39,660 bases of DNA, taken from contig NW_003153752.1 of assembly GCF_000003605.2 (NCBI RefSeq), forward strand, positions 125,548 to 165,207. Direction: 5' to 3'. The stretch comes from Saccoglossus kowalevskii (lineage: Eukaryota > Hemichordata > Enteropneusta > Harrimaniidae). Positions 22,616-32,900 of this stretch are shown here, in pieces; within the stretch, counting starts at the first letter, position 1, and every line of letters starts with the position of its first letter. Made by a program: the position numbers and the translations under genes. The notes under the pieces are model-generated. The model made no database searches. It saw only the letters and a program-made list of their open reading frames with translations, and was not told where the DNA came from.

Positions 22616-24175
22616 TTATTCGATCAGGAGGAGAGAGACAAATTTGTGCAAGAGTTTAGATGCAACAAGGTTGTTAATAATCAGATAACGCCCTCTGTAG
22701 GACATAGCAGGTGCATATTTTGACCGGTGACCTATTTTCGCCTCGACCTCATCGATGACATTAGACCAATTACTATCCGTAAACGCGGTGTTATACCTTG
22801 CGACTTGGTATAGTTCATGCGAGCCATTCTCTGAGTTTAATAAAATCAGAGTTATTTGTGACAAAGAACTGACATCGTCAGCGTACGCAGAAAGTTTAAC
22901 CTCCCGATCAGGAGAGTCATCAACCTGAACACCACGGATACCACTCTGGGTTCGGATCTTGTGCAAAAGGGGTTCGATATCTAGCGTGTACAGTTGCCCT
23001 GACAGGGGACATCTTTGACGTATACCCCTCTTAGAGGGGACAAGGGGGTAGCTGGTACAGTTTTACGGGAAATAAAAAGGCCTTTTTACAATTTAAGGAA
23101 AAAAGGAAAAAAAGACGTTTTTTCAGTTTACAGTGAAAATTGAATGTTTACAGTTTACAGAGAAAATAAAGGTTATTTTACATTTTACGGAAAATTAAAA
23201 AAGAAAACCTAGAAAATTCTTGTACGTACCGAAAAAAATGACACATTTTTACAGTGTACGAAAAAAATATTTGATTGATTACGTTGTACGTCTAGCCTGT
23301 GATTACAGAATTACGGAATTTATTTTTTCAATTTACGTTGTACGAACAAAAAAATATTGCAATTACGTTGAACGAAAATAACCCCTGCCCCCCCCCCCTC
23401 CTCTTAAACTGAACAGGGCTGGTGAGGGCGCTATTGATGCGAACAAGACATTCGGTGTCAGCATAGACTAGTTTATTTAATATAGTTACAGAACCGATTA
23501 CCGAACCCAAAAGCATGAAGTGTTTTTAATAAGTATCCATGGTGAAATCCATCGAAAGCTTTCTCCTGATCGAGAGAGACAATTCCTAGTGTGATGTTTG
23601 CGTACGTGATGACATCACGTACCAAGTGTATGTTATCATAAATTTGTCTTCCTGGGATGGAGTAGCTATGGTCGATGTGAACTATACTACCAAGGACGGA
23701 TTTTAACCTTAGAGAAAGCGCTTTGGTAAAGATCTTGTAATCCGCGCATAGTAAGCTTTCAGGTCTCCAATTCTTCAATAGACCATTATTACCTTTTTTG
23801 GCAGTAGAGTGATAACAGCCCGTCTACACGACAAAGGCATCTGGCCGTCCTCGATTGAAGCAGTTATAACGTCGGGTCAGACCCTAAAAGCGACCAAAAA
23901 TGTTTGTAAAATTCACCAGGAATACCATCTATGCCTGGGGATCTATTGGTAGAAATTAATTTGACTGCGTTGGTAAGACTTTCATGCGATATTGGTGCGT
24001 CGCAATCTTCCCTCATAGTGTCGTACAGTTGAGGCAACCCAGAAAGAAGTTTATTTTGAGCTTCAATCGAAACCGGACCGGGAGAAAACAAATCGCTGTA
24101 AAACTCTTTAGCCATTGACCTCATTTCAGTTTGTGACCCAGTCAGCGATCCATCGGGACGCTGTAAGTGTGACAT
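22616..24175 (-). pseudogene. LINE reverse transcriptase, interrupted
   Basis: Recognisable blocks in minus-strand order are SPGIDGIPGEFY (about 23930), NWRPESLL and DYKIFTKALSLRL (about 23760-23700), motif A with SLDQEKAFD (about 23570), motif B (SPVQFKR then GIRQRCPLSGQLY) and the catalytic SAYADDV (about 22880). Motif B is split by the 366-bp insertion 23034-23399; removing it with one target copy rejoins the frame after FKR. Another frameshift separates the pieces around 23780-23860. Non-functional. Confidence 0.88.
23034..23399. mobile_element. 366-bp MITE inserted in the LINE reverse transcriptase
   Basis: It is flanked by the 7-bp direct repeat CCTCTTA (23027-23033 and 23400-23406). 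The eighth base differs (C versus T). The ends are G-rich imperfect inverted repeats (GGGGACAAGGGGGTA against GGGGGCAGGGGTTA). The interior is low-complexity A/T with repeated TTTACAGT, TTTTACGG and ACGTTGTACG words and no open frame. CAGGGG-like ends with a 7-8 bp target duplication suggest a hAT-type non-autonomous element, which is inference. Confidence 0.7.
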
Positions 24176-24274
24176 TACTTTACGCGACCCCTTTTGTTTC
24201 TCACAGTCAAAGAAAAAGATGTACGGGCATCGTTTTCATTTAGAATTTTATGCCATGATCAAATGGCGACTCTC

Positions 24275-24920
24275 TTATACTCCATTTTCAAGAAGCCCTT
24301 TTAGGGAAGGATCATCTTTTAAATTGTGTTCAATATTTTTAATGTAATTGCGTAATCCGGCTTGATTGTTTTTATACGTACAGGAAAACTTGGCACTGTA
24401 CTGCTCTGTGAGTACTTTAATATTCAGCTTGCCAATATCCCACCACATTTGAATTTTACTGTAGCGTGATTTCACACAAAGCCATTTCAACCAATAATCT
24501 GTGAACATTCCACAAAAATCTTCACCCTGCAGAAGACTTAAATTAAAGCACCAAACAGGATTACGTGTATTAATGGAATTAAAAGACAGACGGATACCGA
24601 CAGGAAAATGATCAGAAAAATCATAACGAGGCAGTATAGACGAGAATTTAATTCTGGACAGGATAGATTTAGATATGTAAAACGTATCAATGCGTGATTT
24701 GCTTTCGTTTCTACTCCAGGCATACTGTCTGCCAGTAGGATTGTGATGACGCCACGCATCAACAAATTTGATGCGTAACAAAATTTGTGAAAGAAACCTA
24801 GAAGAAGGAAGATGTGGCTCGGGACTGTCCGCCCGGTCAATATTCGCATGCATTGTACAATTAAAATCGCCACCAGCGACGATTGAATCATTGTTTATAT
24901 TATTTAAAATATTTCTGTAA
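24275..24920 (-). pseudogene. LINE endonuclease fragment (C-terminal half)
   Basis: The frame reads VAGGDFNCTMH near 24870, the GGDFN motif of APE-like LINE endonucleases. It then gives the SRIDTFY and SDHFPVGIRL motifs near 24690 and 24600, the latter including the SDH catalytic-site motif. The catalytic residues of the N-terminal half are absent because the element is truncated at about 24908. The frame ends in a stop at 24275. The first and second parts lie in different frames, so at least one frameshift is present. Confidence 0.8.
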
Positions 24921-27400
24921 GGTGTGATAACGCGTTTATGCAGAAAAAAATGTTCCTAGATAGCGCAGACACGACTAATATTGAATGGCGACGCAGATAC
25001 GTACATGTAAAGTGTGTTCAACTTTATATGAACTATTTTGAACGTCCTTGTTAAGTACTCATGTATGTGTCTGCTGATGACTAAGGGGGAAGTGCGTTGA
25101 CCGAACAACACAACAAAATTACGATGTCAGATAGGTAAATAGAGGATTTCTCATAATTGAACCTACCAGATCAGATTATTAAACGAGTGCAGTAATTTTC
25201 ATTTATTCTACCCCTGCCTGGTGTTCGTGGGTTGTAAAATAATTCCTTGACTGAAAGCTGAATAACACTTGTAGTCAAAAGATGATACCTGACTAATAGC
25301 ACATGTGTGAAATACATCATGTTATTAAGAAAAGTCGAATTAACAAACCTAACCAAAACCTAAACCACAATTAGATTGCTGAAAGTTTACTAGTTACCCT
25401 TACTAATTGGCTGTAAATAAAAGGTCACTAACCTTTGCGAGGTTTAGTTTCATAATGGAATTACTCATAGGATCATTTGTATTCATCAATGGTTATACTG
25501 GGGAACTGGGTCACATTCTTTCATTGCCACGCCATATTTGCCAAATGTTAACATAAGAGTTGATTATCCCTTATCCTGCAGGTCGTTCACATTGCTCTTC
25601 TATATACAGCTTAGCAGTCCGGTTCCACATAAGGTATGCACAATGAATACTACTTTTTTTTACGTTCTAGTGGCTAAAACTGACATGGTGTAACCTTATA
25701 TTATATATGCCTTTGGAAGGGTTTGAAAAACTGGACTTTATAAAAAATGAATATGTTGTAATCCACACGAATGTCTTTCTGCGAGATGCTGTACTGTTAG
25801 GGACACAAAACAATATTTCTGTAAATTGGGATAACGCGTTTATGTAGAAAAAATGACCCTTAACAACGCAAACACGATTAATATTGAATGGCGACGCATA
25901 TACGTGCACAAACACGATACCTGCGTACATGTACAGTGTGTTGCACTTTATATGAACTACTTTAAACGTCCTTGTTAAGTACTCATGTATGTGTCTGCTG
26001 ATGACTAAGGGGGAAGTGCGTTGACCGAACAACACAACAAAATTACGATGTCAGATAGGTAAATAGAGGATTTCTCATAATTGAACCTACCAGATCAGAT
26101 TATTAAACGAGTGCAGTAATTTTCATTTATTCTACCCCTGCCTGGTGTTCGTGGGTTGTGAAATAATTGCTTGACTGAAAGCTGAATAACACTTGCAGTC
26201 AAAAGATGATACCTAACTAATAACACAGGTGTGAAATACAGCATGTTAGTAAGGAAAGTCGAATTAACAAACCTAACCAATACCTAAACCACAATTAGAT
26301 TGCTGAAAGTTTACTAATTACCCTGGGTCACATTATTTCATTGAAGCGCCATATTTGCCAAATATTAACATAAGAGTTGATTATCCCTTATCCTGCAGGT
26401 CGTTCACATTGCTCTTCTATATACAGCTTAGCGGTTCCGAATAAGGTATGCACAATGAATACTGCTTTATAGATTGTTTTACGTTCTAGTGGCTAAAACC
26501 GACAGGGTGTAAATGCACTTTATGTTATATGCCTTTGGAAGGGTGTGAAAAACTGGACTTTACCAAAAAAATGAATATGTTGTAATCCACACGAATGTCT
26601 TTCTTTGAGATGCTGTACAGGACACAAAACAGTATTCCTGTAAATCGGGATAACGTGCACGAACACGCATACCTGCACGTACACACATACCTGCGAACAT
26701 GTAAAAGTGTGTTGCCCTTTGTATGAACTTTGTATTTGCATGTACGTGTCTGCTGATGACAAACGGGAAATGCGTTGGCCGAACTAATTTACAAAACAGA
26801 TTTCAGATGGGTAAATAAAGGATTTCTCACAATTTACCATATCAGATTAGGTTTATTAAACGTGTATAGTAATTTTCATTTGTTCTACTCTGCCTGGTGT
26901 TTGTAGGTTGTGTTGTGTTTACAAAAAAAGGTAAAGTCAACAGCAATCGACCAAAGTGATCTTACGAAAATAGCGAGGAAAACATAATTCCTATACTGAT
27001 TGGTTTTAAATAGAAGGTCACTAACCTTTACGAGGTTTAGTTTAGCATTAGTGTCTGCCATAATGGAATTACTCATTTGTATTCATCAATGGTTATACTG
27101 AAGGAACTAGGTCACATCCTTTCATTGGCGCGACCTATTTGTCTAATACATGTCGTTGACATTGCTCTACTATATGCAGATAAACAGTCCGGTTCCACAT
27201 AAGGTAACAATACATCAGTATGCTGTAATCCACACAATTATTTAATCATTTGGGATGACAAAACAATTCTATAAAGTGGGATAACGCCTTTATGTTGAAA
27301 ATAAACTCGATTAATATTGAATGGGGACACAGGTACGTGCACGAACATGTACAAAGTGCTGCCCTTTATATGAACTACTCGTAAACGCCTAAGTTGATTA
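24908..27400 (+). repeat. Tandem array of ~0.75-0.9 kb units
   Basis: Phrases such as GGATAACGCGTTTATG (about 24925, 25829; variants at 26648 and 27280), CTACCCCTGCCTGGTGTTCG (25208, 26131; variant 26885), TTCATCAATGGTTATACTG (25477, 27085) and CCACATAAGGTA (25626, 27196) recur in fixed order. Unit junctions measured at AAGGTA(TG) are 25631, 26443 and 27201, so units are about 812 and 758 bp. The first two copies are the most alike and later ones are progressively shortened. The array lies directly upstream of the TRAF exon, perhaps in a TRAF intron. Confidence 0.88.
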
Positions 27401-27663
27401 TGCACGTATGTACCTCTTACACTATTGTGTTTACAAAATAGTTAGTTTCGGCATATTTATGGTTTCGAGAATGTATTTGTAACATTTTTGCTATTTTTGT
27501 AGTCAATTGACCCTGTGATCGTTTCACAATCCATGAAAAATAACCACTAATCACGGTAGAAACACATTACTACGTGCAGAGAAATTGAGGTTATGAAATG
27601 ACGTCTCATATATATGCTTTTCGAACAAATCAATACTTTTGGTACATATTATTTATTTCACAG
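27401..27663 (+). other. Intron end before the TRAF exon
   Basis: The stretch ends with a strong acceptor (TATTTATTTCACAG, ending 27663). No other feature is seen. Confidence 0.6.
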
Positions 27664-29032
27664 CGCTATGGCAAAATGCATAAAATGTCTGAACAACACT
27701 CTAGTACATCTGAAAGATGAAATTAACTGCCTAAAAACGGGGATTGGTATCTAGGAGAACAAGACCAACAGACAGAGCTTGGAAGTAATACGCATCATCC
27801 CAGCATCAGGGGAACTTTGCAAGAAAAGATCAACACTTTGGAAAAGATAGATAAGGCCCAGCAGCGAACAATTGTATTACAAGACAGACTACTGGATGAT
27901 GGTAAAATACGCCTGCAGACATTAGAGATGGCAACCTACAATGGGACTTTTATCTGGAAAATTGACAAAGTGGCTAGCAAATGCTACAATGCAAGATCTA
28001 TCTTACGGTCGCCGCAGTTTCATACCAGTCACAATGGTTACAAGATGTGTGTGCTGCTAGAGTTGAATGATGAGAATAATAGACAAAATGCAACAATGTC
28101 CCTATACTTTACACTGATGAAGGGGACATGTGACGCCAATCTTGAATGGCCATTCAAACACAAGGTAAATATTAAGCAATAACCCCGAGTGTACCACCGG
28201 GTATTGCACAGCTCACGACATAGATAAACGAGCTGCAGGCAAGTGTATATACGAGATGAATTGTGACATATTGGGTGGCACACCCAACTTTGACGGGGAT
28301 TATTGCTGTTATATCAGCAATACTTTCCCGCGGTTTTTAGCGATGGAAACAAAATCAAACTGCATGGATCTAGCATTTAACCATGCGAGACTCACCGAGC
28401 AGAACATGACGCAGTTGAAATTAAGTGCGTCAAACATTTTTAACACTATACATAGAACATCTTAAAATCGAGATTAAAGGAATTGGATAAAAAGTGTTTG
28501 AGTTATTGTGACCATAAGAAAAACAATTTACGATGGAGTCAATGACAACAACTACAGACTACCTTCATATACTTTATACGATCGTACGGACAAGGTAAAC
28601 ATTGGACGATTGTTAGACAGAGTTTTACAAGTTTGTGTTTGTAATGACGACAAAAATGCACATCTTTACTCCAATCGCTAATGGTTTAAAAATAAACATG
28701 AACATTAACAGCAGATCAATATTCTTGTTAATCTTTTTGAGATTGAAATAACTTATGTATAGTTAATATAGAGTTTTACTTCAGATGCATAATCTATTTC
28801 GTTACAGGTAACATTTATGCTATTAAATCAGAATGAAGACGATCATATTGCGGACACATTCCAACCTAACCTGACATCCGCCACTTTTCAAAGGCCAGTC
28901 TCAGAGATGAATATTGCTACAGGATGTCCAAGTTTCACTAATCTTATGTTGCAACTAGGAGACGTACGTTATATACAAAATGATGAGATGTTTTTGAAGA
29001 TCATTGTTGATATATCAGATTTGACAGAGTAG
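27664..29032 (+). CDS. TRAF-family protein, 3' end: coiled coil and MATH/TRAF domain (two exons)
   Basis: The last two exons of a TNF-receptor-associated-factor-like gene are 27664-28164 and 28808-29032. They are joined in phase 0 (KHK|VTFML) with GT/AG sites and a stop TAG at 29030-29032. A heptad-like stretch (EKINTLEKIDKAQQR, about 27820-27865) precedes the MATH domain. That domain begins near 27934 with TYNGTFIWKI and includes NGYKMCVLLELND, MSLYFTLMKGTCDANLEWPF, then FQRPVSEMNIATGCPSF and an end in IVDISDLTE. These are TRAF-type MATH landmarks. TRAFs are cytoplasmic trimeric adaptors that bind receptor tails through this domain. RING and zinc-finger exons are not found upstream. Oddity: the exon start is open in one frame (KCLNNTLVHLKDEI) until TAG at 27751, while the MATH frame is open only from 27727, so an indel or pseudogenisation lies at 27727-27750. 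The usual glycine-rich YLNGDG turn is replaced by ELNDENN. Closest paralogue not determined. Confidence 0.82.
28165..28807 (+). other. Last TRAF intron (643 bp)
   Basis: GTAAAT donor and TTTCGTTACAG acceptor. A 133-bp foldback MITE starts 10 bp inside the donor. Confidence 0.8.
28175..28307. mobile_element. Foldback MITE, copy 1
   Basis: Nearly the whole 133 bp is an imperfect palindrome. The outer arms AGCAATAACCCC and GGGGATTATTGCT pair. Inside them GTGTACCACC pairs with GGTGGCACAC, and TATTGCACAGCTCAC pairs with GAATTGTGACATA. The loop carries GCTGCAGGC. The second copy is at 38438-38587. Confidence 0.75.
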
Positions 29033-29660
29033 GTTAATAAGACAGCTGCGGAGGCTACACATACCTCTAATTATACCTCTTAATATGCTATCTGAGAAGA
29101 CCCACCCAATGTTTATTCCTTGAAAATGTTATGGCCAATACTTTTTAAGAAGAAGTTGAAAGCGTTGACACCAACGACAGACAAACAGTCAGTAATCGAA
29201 ATAAGTATGTTTGACAGCGAGGCCAAAACAGTCCCCAAAACAAAAAAGCTGTCCGACGATATGTGCATTTCGATAATCGCTGTATTATAGTTACATATTT
29301 ATATTGCATGTGTGCCAGAAAACAAATCAGTGTAATATCGTCAGACCCTTTTTGGTAAATATTACATTCCACCAATCTCGCATTTTGGGGGTTATTTGAT
29401 ATCTACCATGGACATCAATTGTGTGTATTGAAAGAGTAACACAATGCTGTTCTAAACATTTTGTATACTTTAATTAGTTAATTTAAAATTGTAACTACAA
29501 TCTCAATCTCAACATTATAGCAGGTTAAATATATTACACATTCACCATTGAGTGGTGCATCTCTTAAAATGTTAAACTGGTGTGATTTTGATTATTTAGC
29601 ACAAGACACAGTTCTACGACTTTTGTAACTTGTATTTTTAACCAAAATACGAGGTTGAAG
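29033..29660. other. TRAF 3' flank
   Basis: Contains the TRAF 3' untranslated region. No canonical AATAAA is obvious close downstream of the stop. No separate gene seen. Confidence 0.5.
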
Positions 29661-29796
29661 CGGGGGAGTCGTCACCAGCGCATGCGTCAGATGGCCATAG
29701 CGTGTCATTGATTACAAACAAGCATCTACCCATGAGCCTTTGCGGTTTTGGCGTGTGTTGTTATCAGCGCTTGGTGCGCAGGTGATGACACTCCCG
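29661..29796. mobile_element. Inverted-repeat element between the two convergent genes
   Basis: GGGAGTCGTCACCAGCGCA at the left pairs, with two small indels, with the reverse complement of TGCGCAGGTGATGACACTCCC at the right. The 136-bp segment is much richer in G+C than its surroundings, consistent with a MITE. No clear target duplication could be set. Confidence 0.5.
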
Positions 29797-29912
29797 TTTA
29801 ACTTTTGTCTCATGATTAGTTTGTTATTATTGTTTTTAACGTGATGGGCTGCAGTCCCGTAATGGTGATAAATTTATACTATATATGGTCCGATTAAACA
29901 TGTATTCATTAA

Positions 29913-32900
29913 TTATCTGGAGTTCACCAACTTGAGAAAATCCTAAAATAAAGAAAATCAAAATATCGTGAGAGTGAACTAGAAAATTCAAAGCTAGAAT
30001 GTTAATGGTATTTTCTCATTAGATATGCAGGCCAGACTCCCAATGTTTCATAAAATTATTGAATCATGTGATGAGAATTAAAAACATTGACAAAGCTGCT
30101 ACGACCTATATAATATATAGAAATGGTAGTACAGAATTGTAGTTAATAATAATTGTAATTATTCAAAATAACCAGAGGTTTTGAGCAATGTACTCTTCTT
30201 TTATGTTGATTGGGTGTATCACAGACAAAATGGTTATATTGCCAAGGACTATAATTACCCACTACCATTTCCTATGAAATTAATCATGTGCAAGTATAGT
30301 ATATACCAACATTTCAAATATAATTTGATTTTTGATAAAAGCCTTTTATTGCTTCACAGTTTATTTACAACCCCATACAGCATCACTAAAGTGGTAACCA
30401 TGACAACTTAGAACGTCATGACGAAATGCGTATTCTTACCTGTGTCAATGAATAGTTATCATACACCAAATCATGAACTACATTATAGTGGTCCTTGTCT
30501 TCAACTTCTTTAAATTTGATATCAAAACCTACATCTTTCAAAAGCTAAAAGTAAACAACAAGTTAATATACTGTGTTTGCTACAAGAGAAAAGAGAATTC
30601 AATACTATATATATTGTTCATCATACAGTATTGCCAATGTTTTAGCATAGAACAAGTCATTGTTGGTGGATATAATCCCTGTTGGGATTAGCGGAAATGT
30701 TAATCATGCCAAAAATAAAGTAATATGCACTAAACGCATACCGTAGTTAATAATTTAGAGTGAATAAATTAAACAGGATATGCTATTCATGCATTTTTTG
30801 TATCCAAACTGAATTTCATATGTCCAGGCTCATGTACAGTAATACATGAGATATAGTGGTATGGTCAAAAAGCATGATTGCAGGCATCTTTGATCTGACT
30901 GTAAACAAATTGTCATAGACATGTAATCTAAATTGTACAATGTACCAAAGTTGAACAAAAACTGAAAGCATGCATAAGATACCACATTTTCAAAAACCAA
31001 AATGACTGTTAGTCGGCCATCTTTGATCTGATCACGAAACGAATTGTTATAGACATGCATCTTGACATGTATAATGTATGTACCAAATCTGAACAAAAAC
31101 AGACAAAGCATGCATAAGATACCACATTTTCAAAAAACCTAATGGCTGCCAGTCGGTCATCTTGGATTGAAACCACTGCATGTGCACATGTCCCCGATAA
31201 ATTACTAGACACATGCGAAGGAATGAACAGATTTGGTCCACAGGGTTCTGAGACACGACTCGGGATGGACGGACAGAAACAGAATTATAAGTCCCTGTTT
31301 CAAACTCTAAAATATATTTTGTAAGTAAATTGGTTACTAAATTACTTATTAATTATTGGTTCTATAATTTTACTTTTTTCACTGTCATGTTCATAATGAA
31401 ACTATAATTAGTTAATCTCAAAAATGTTGTTATTGAATAGTTTAGTTAATATTTATTTGTCAGCATATGTCAATTAGCTATTGACAAAATATAAATAAAA
31501 CTGTGTTGATCAACATTAACTGGTCTGCAATAAGCAATTCTGCTTTAGAACTATAATGAACCTGGTATAGTTGATAACGGTTTTATTTGAAATTCTGAAC
31601 CACCATCCTTATGCATAGCATAACTTGAAAAGGATCAGATTTATTGGAGTTGCCTCAGATTCACAAAGTGATTACTTGATCAAATTACCAGCAAATATAG
31701 ACAAAGCTTCAAAAATACCTCCTATGAATGGGAGCATGGATGCATTAAAAAGTTATCTACAAACACCAACCTTTGCATACTCTCTTGACTGAGTTCTGAA
31801 CGACGGAGAGTCATGTTCACCAACACTAACAATAACTTTGCAGTGTTTTGAGTGCAGACAAGCTTCCTTTATATGACACAATGGACTCAACCGTATGGCC
31901 TCTGCTCTGTAGTGAATAGAATACATACATTAGACTCGCACACTATACATAACGATTGACACATGTTGAACACTATTATTCACATTCAGTATTTCATGTG
32001 AAAGTCAGTTGATGATTGAAAATTTCTTCTTGCTCTATGTGAAGAAAATGTGCTAGTCACAAAAACAAACTAGACCTACATTCATTTAACCCACTAAATG
32101 CTACAGATCTTCCCACAAGTTTTGCAAAATTTGAAATGAACTTTTATTTTGCAAAATATGAAATGCACTTTTATTGTGCAAAATATGAAATGCACTTTTA
32201 TTTTGCAAAAAGTGACAAAAATGTTTGAGATGAGATGAGCTGTACAAAGCAGCAGAATATCAAATATCAACCGAATTTACAATTTCAACTTAAAATAATG
32301 CCATATTCTAATTGTAAAATATATTTATTCTTAGTGTGATAAACCATAGACCTTAGAAAGAGCTAACATAGTAAAATAGATGCAATTTGCACAAAACCAC
32401 TTGTGTATGTTATATATATGAATCTATATTTGTACGCAAATTAGTAAATCTTCATATGTTAATGTATATTCCTGAAATTGTAGAATTGACTAATTTGCAT
32501 ATGTATGATACATGTTGAAGTAATAAATGAATTCTCAGAATAATGGGTTACATAATCTGGCATTATTATTATTAGCTAAATAAAGATATATAACCTGTAA
32601 ACAGTTATTAGGCTTTATTAGTTAAGTGCATTAATTGTCAGAAGGTGATAACTATGACAAAAGTTGGCCAAGAATGGGGATCCACCCCCACAACATCAAA
32701 CACAACAGGTAGAGTGTCTAAGCACAGCTCTTGCAGATTCCGATAGAGGCTCTCAACAATGTCACACAATATTCATTGAATTATTTATGAGCAAATAATG
32801 AAAAGTACAATAGATCTACTGTATTTATGCAAATTAACCTGGATGAAAACATATCTAGATGACATTTTTTATTCTTAAAATTTATAAATGCAGAACTTAC

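Larger units (their letters stand above)
21344..24920 (-). mobile_element. 5'-truncated L1/Tx1-type LINE relic
   Basis: Minus-strand fragments in several frames together give the order expected of an ORF2 protein: the C-terminal half of an APE-type endonuclease, the reverse transcriptase, then the C-terminal region with an HVFIEC-type cysteine/histidine patch. Stops and frameshifts break it into at least eight pieces, and a MITE interrupts the reverse transcriptase, so it is dead. ORF1 and the first half of the endonuclease are missing. Overall resemblance is to L1/Tx1-group elements. The clade is judged from motif wording, not from a tree. Confidence 0.88.

Noticed and set aside
25171-26280. 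Two 61-residue open frames on the minus strand, almost identical, at 25171-25356 and 26095-26280
   Set aside because: They lie at equivalent places in two tandem units and differ by about six residues. They start at TTG, have no family motif and have no splice context. Their similarity comes from recent duplication, not coding constraint.
30836-30900. Minus-strand FDHTTISHVLLYM resembling an AFMID end
   Set aside because: It lies within the ~140-bp repeat blocks, so the DH match is accidental.
31500-31560. Possible AFMID C-terminal exon reading NVDQHSF on the minus strand
   Set aside because: Its phase does not fit the preceding exon. The exon at 30440-30544 fits in phase and supplies DHY with correct spacing.
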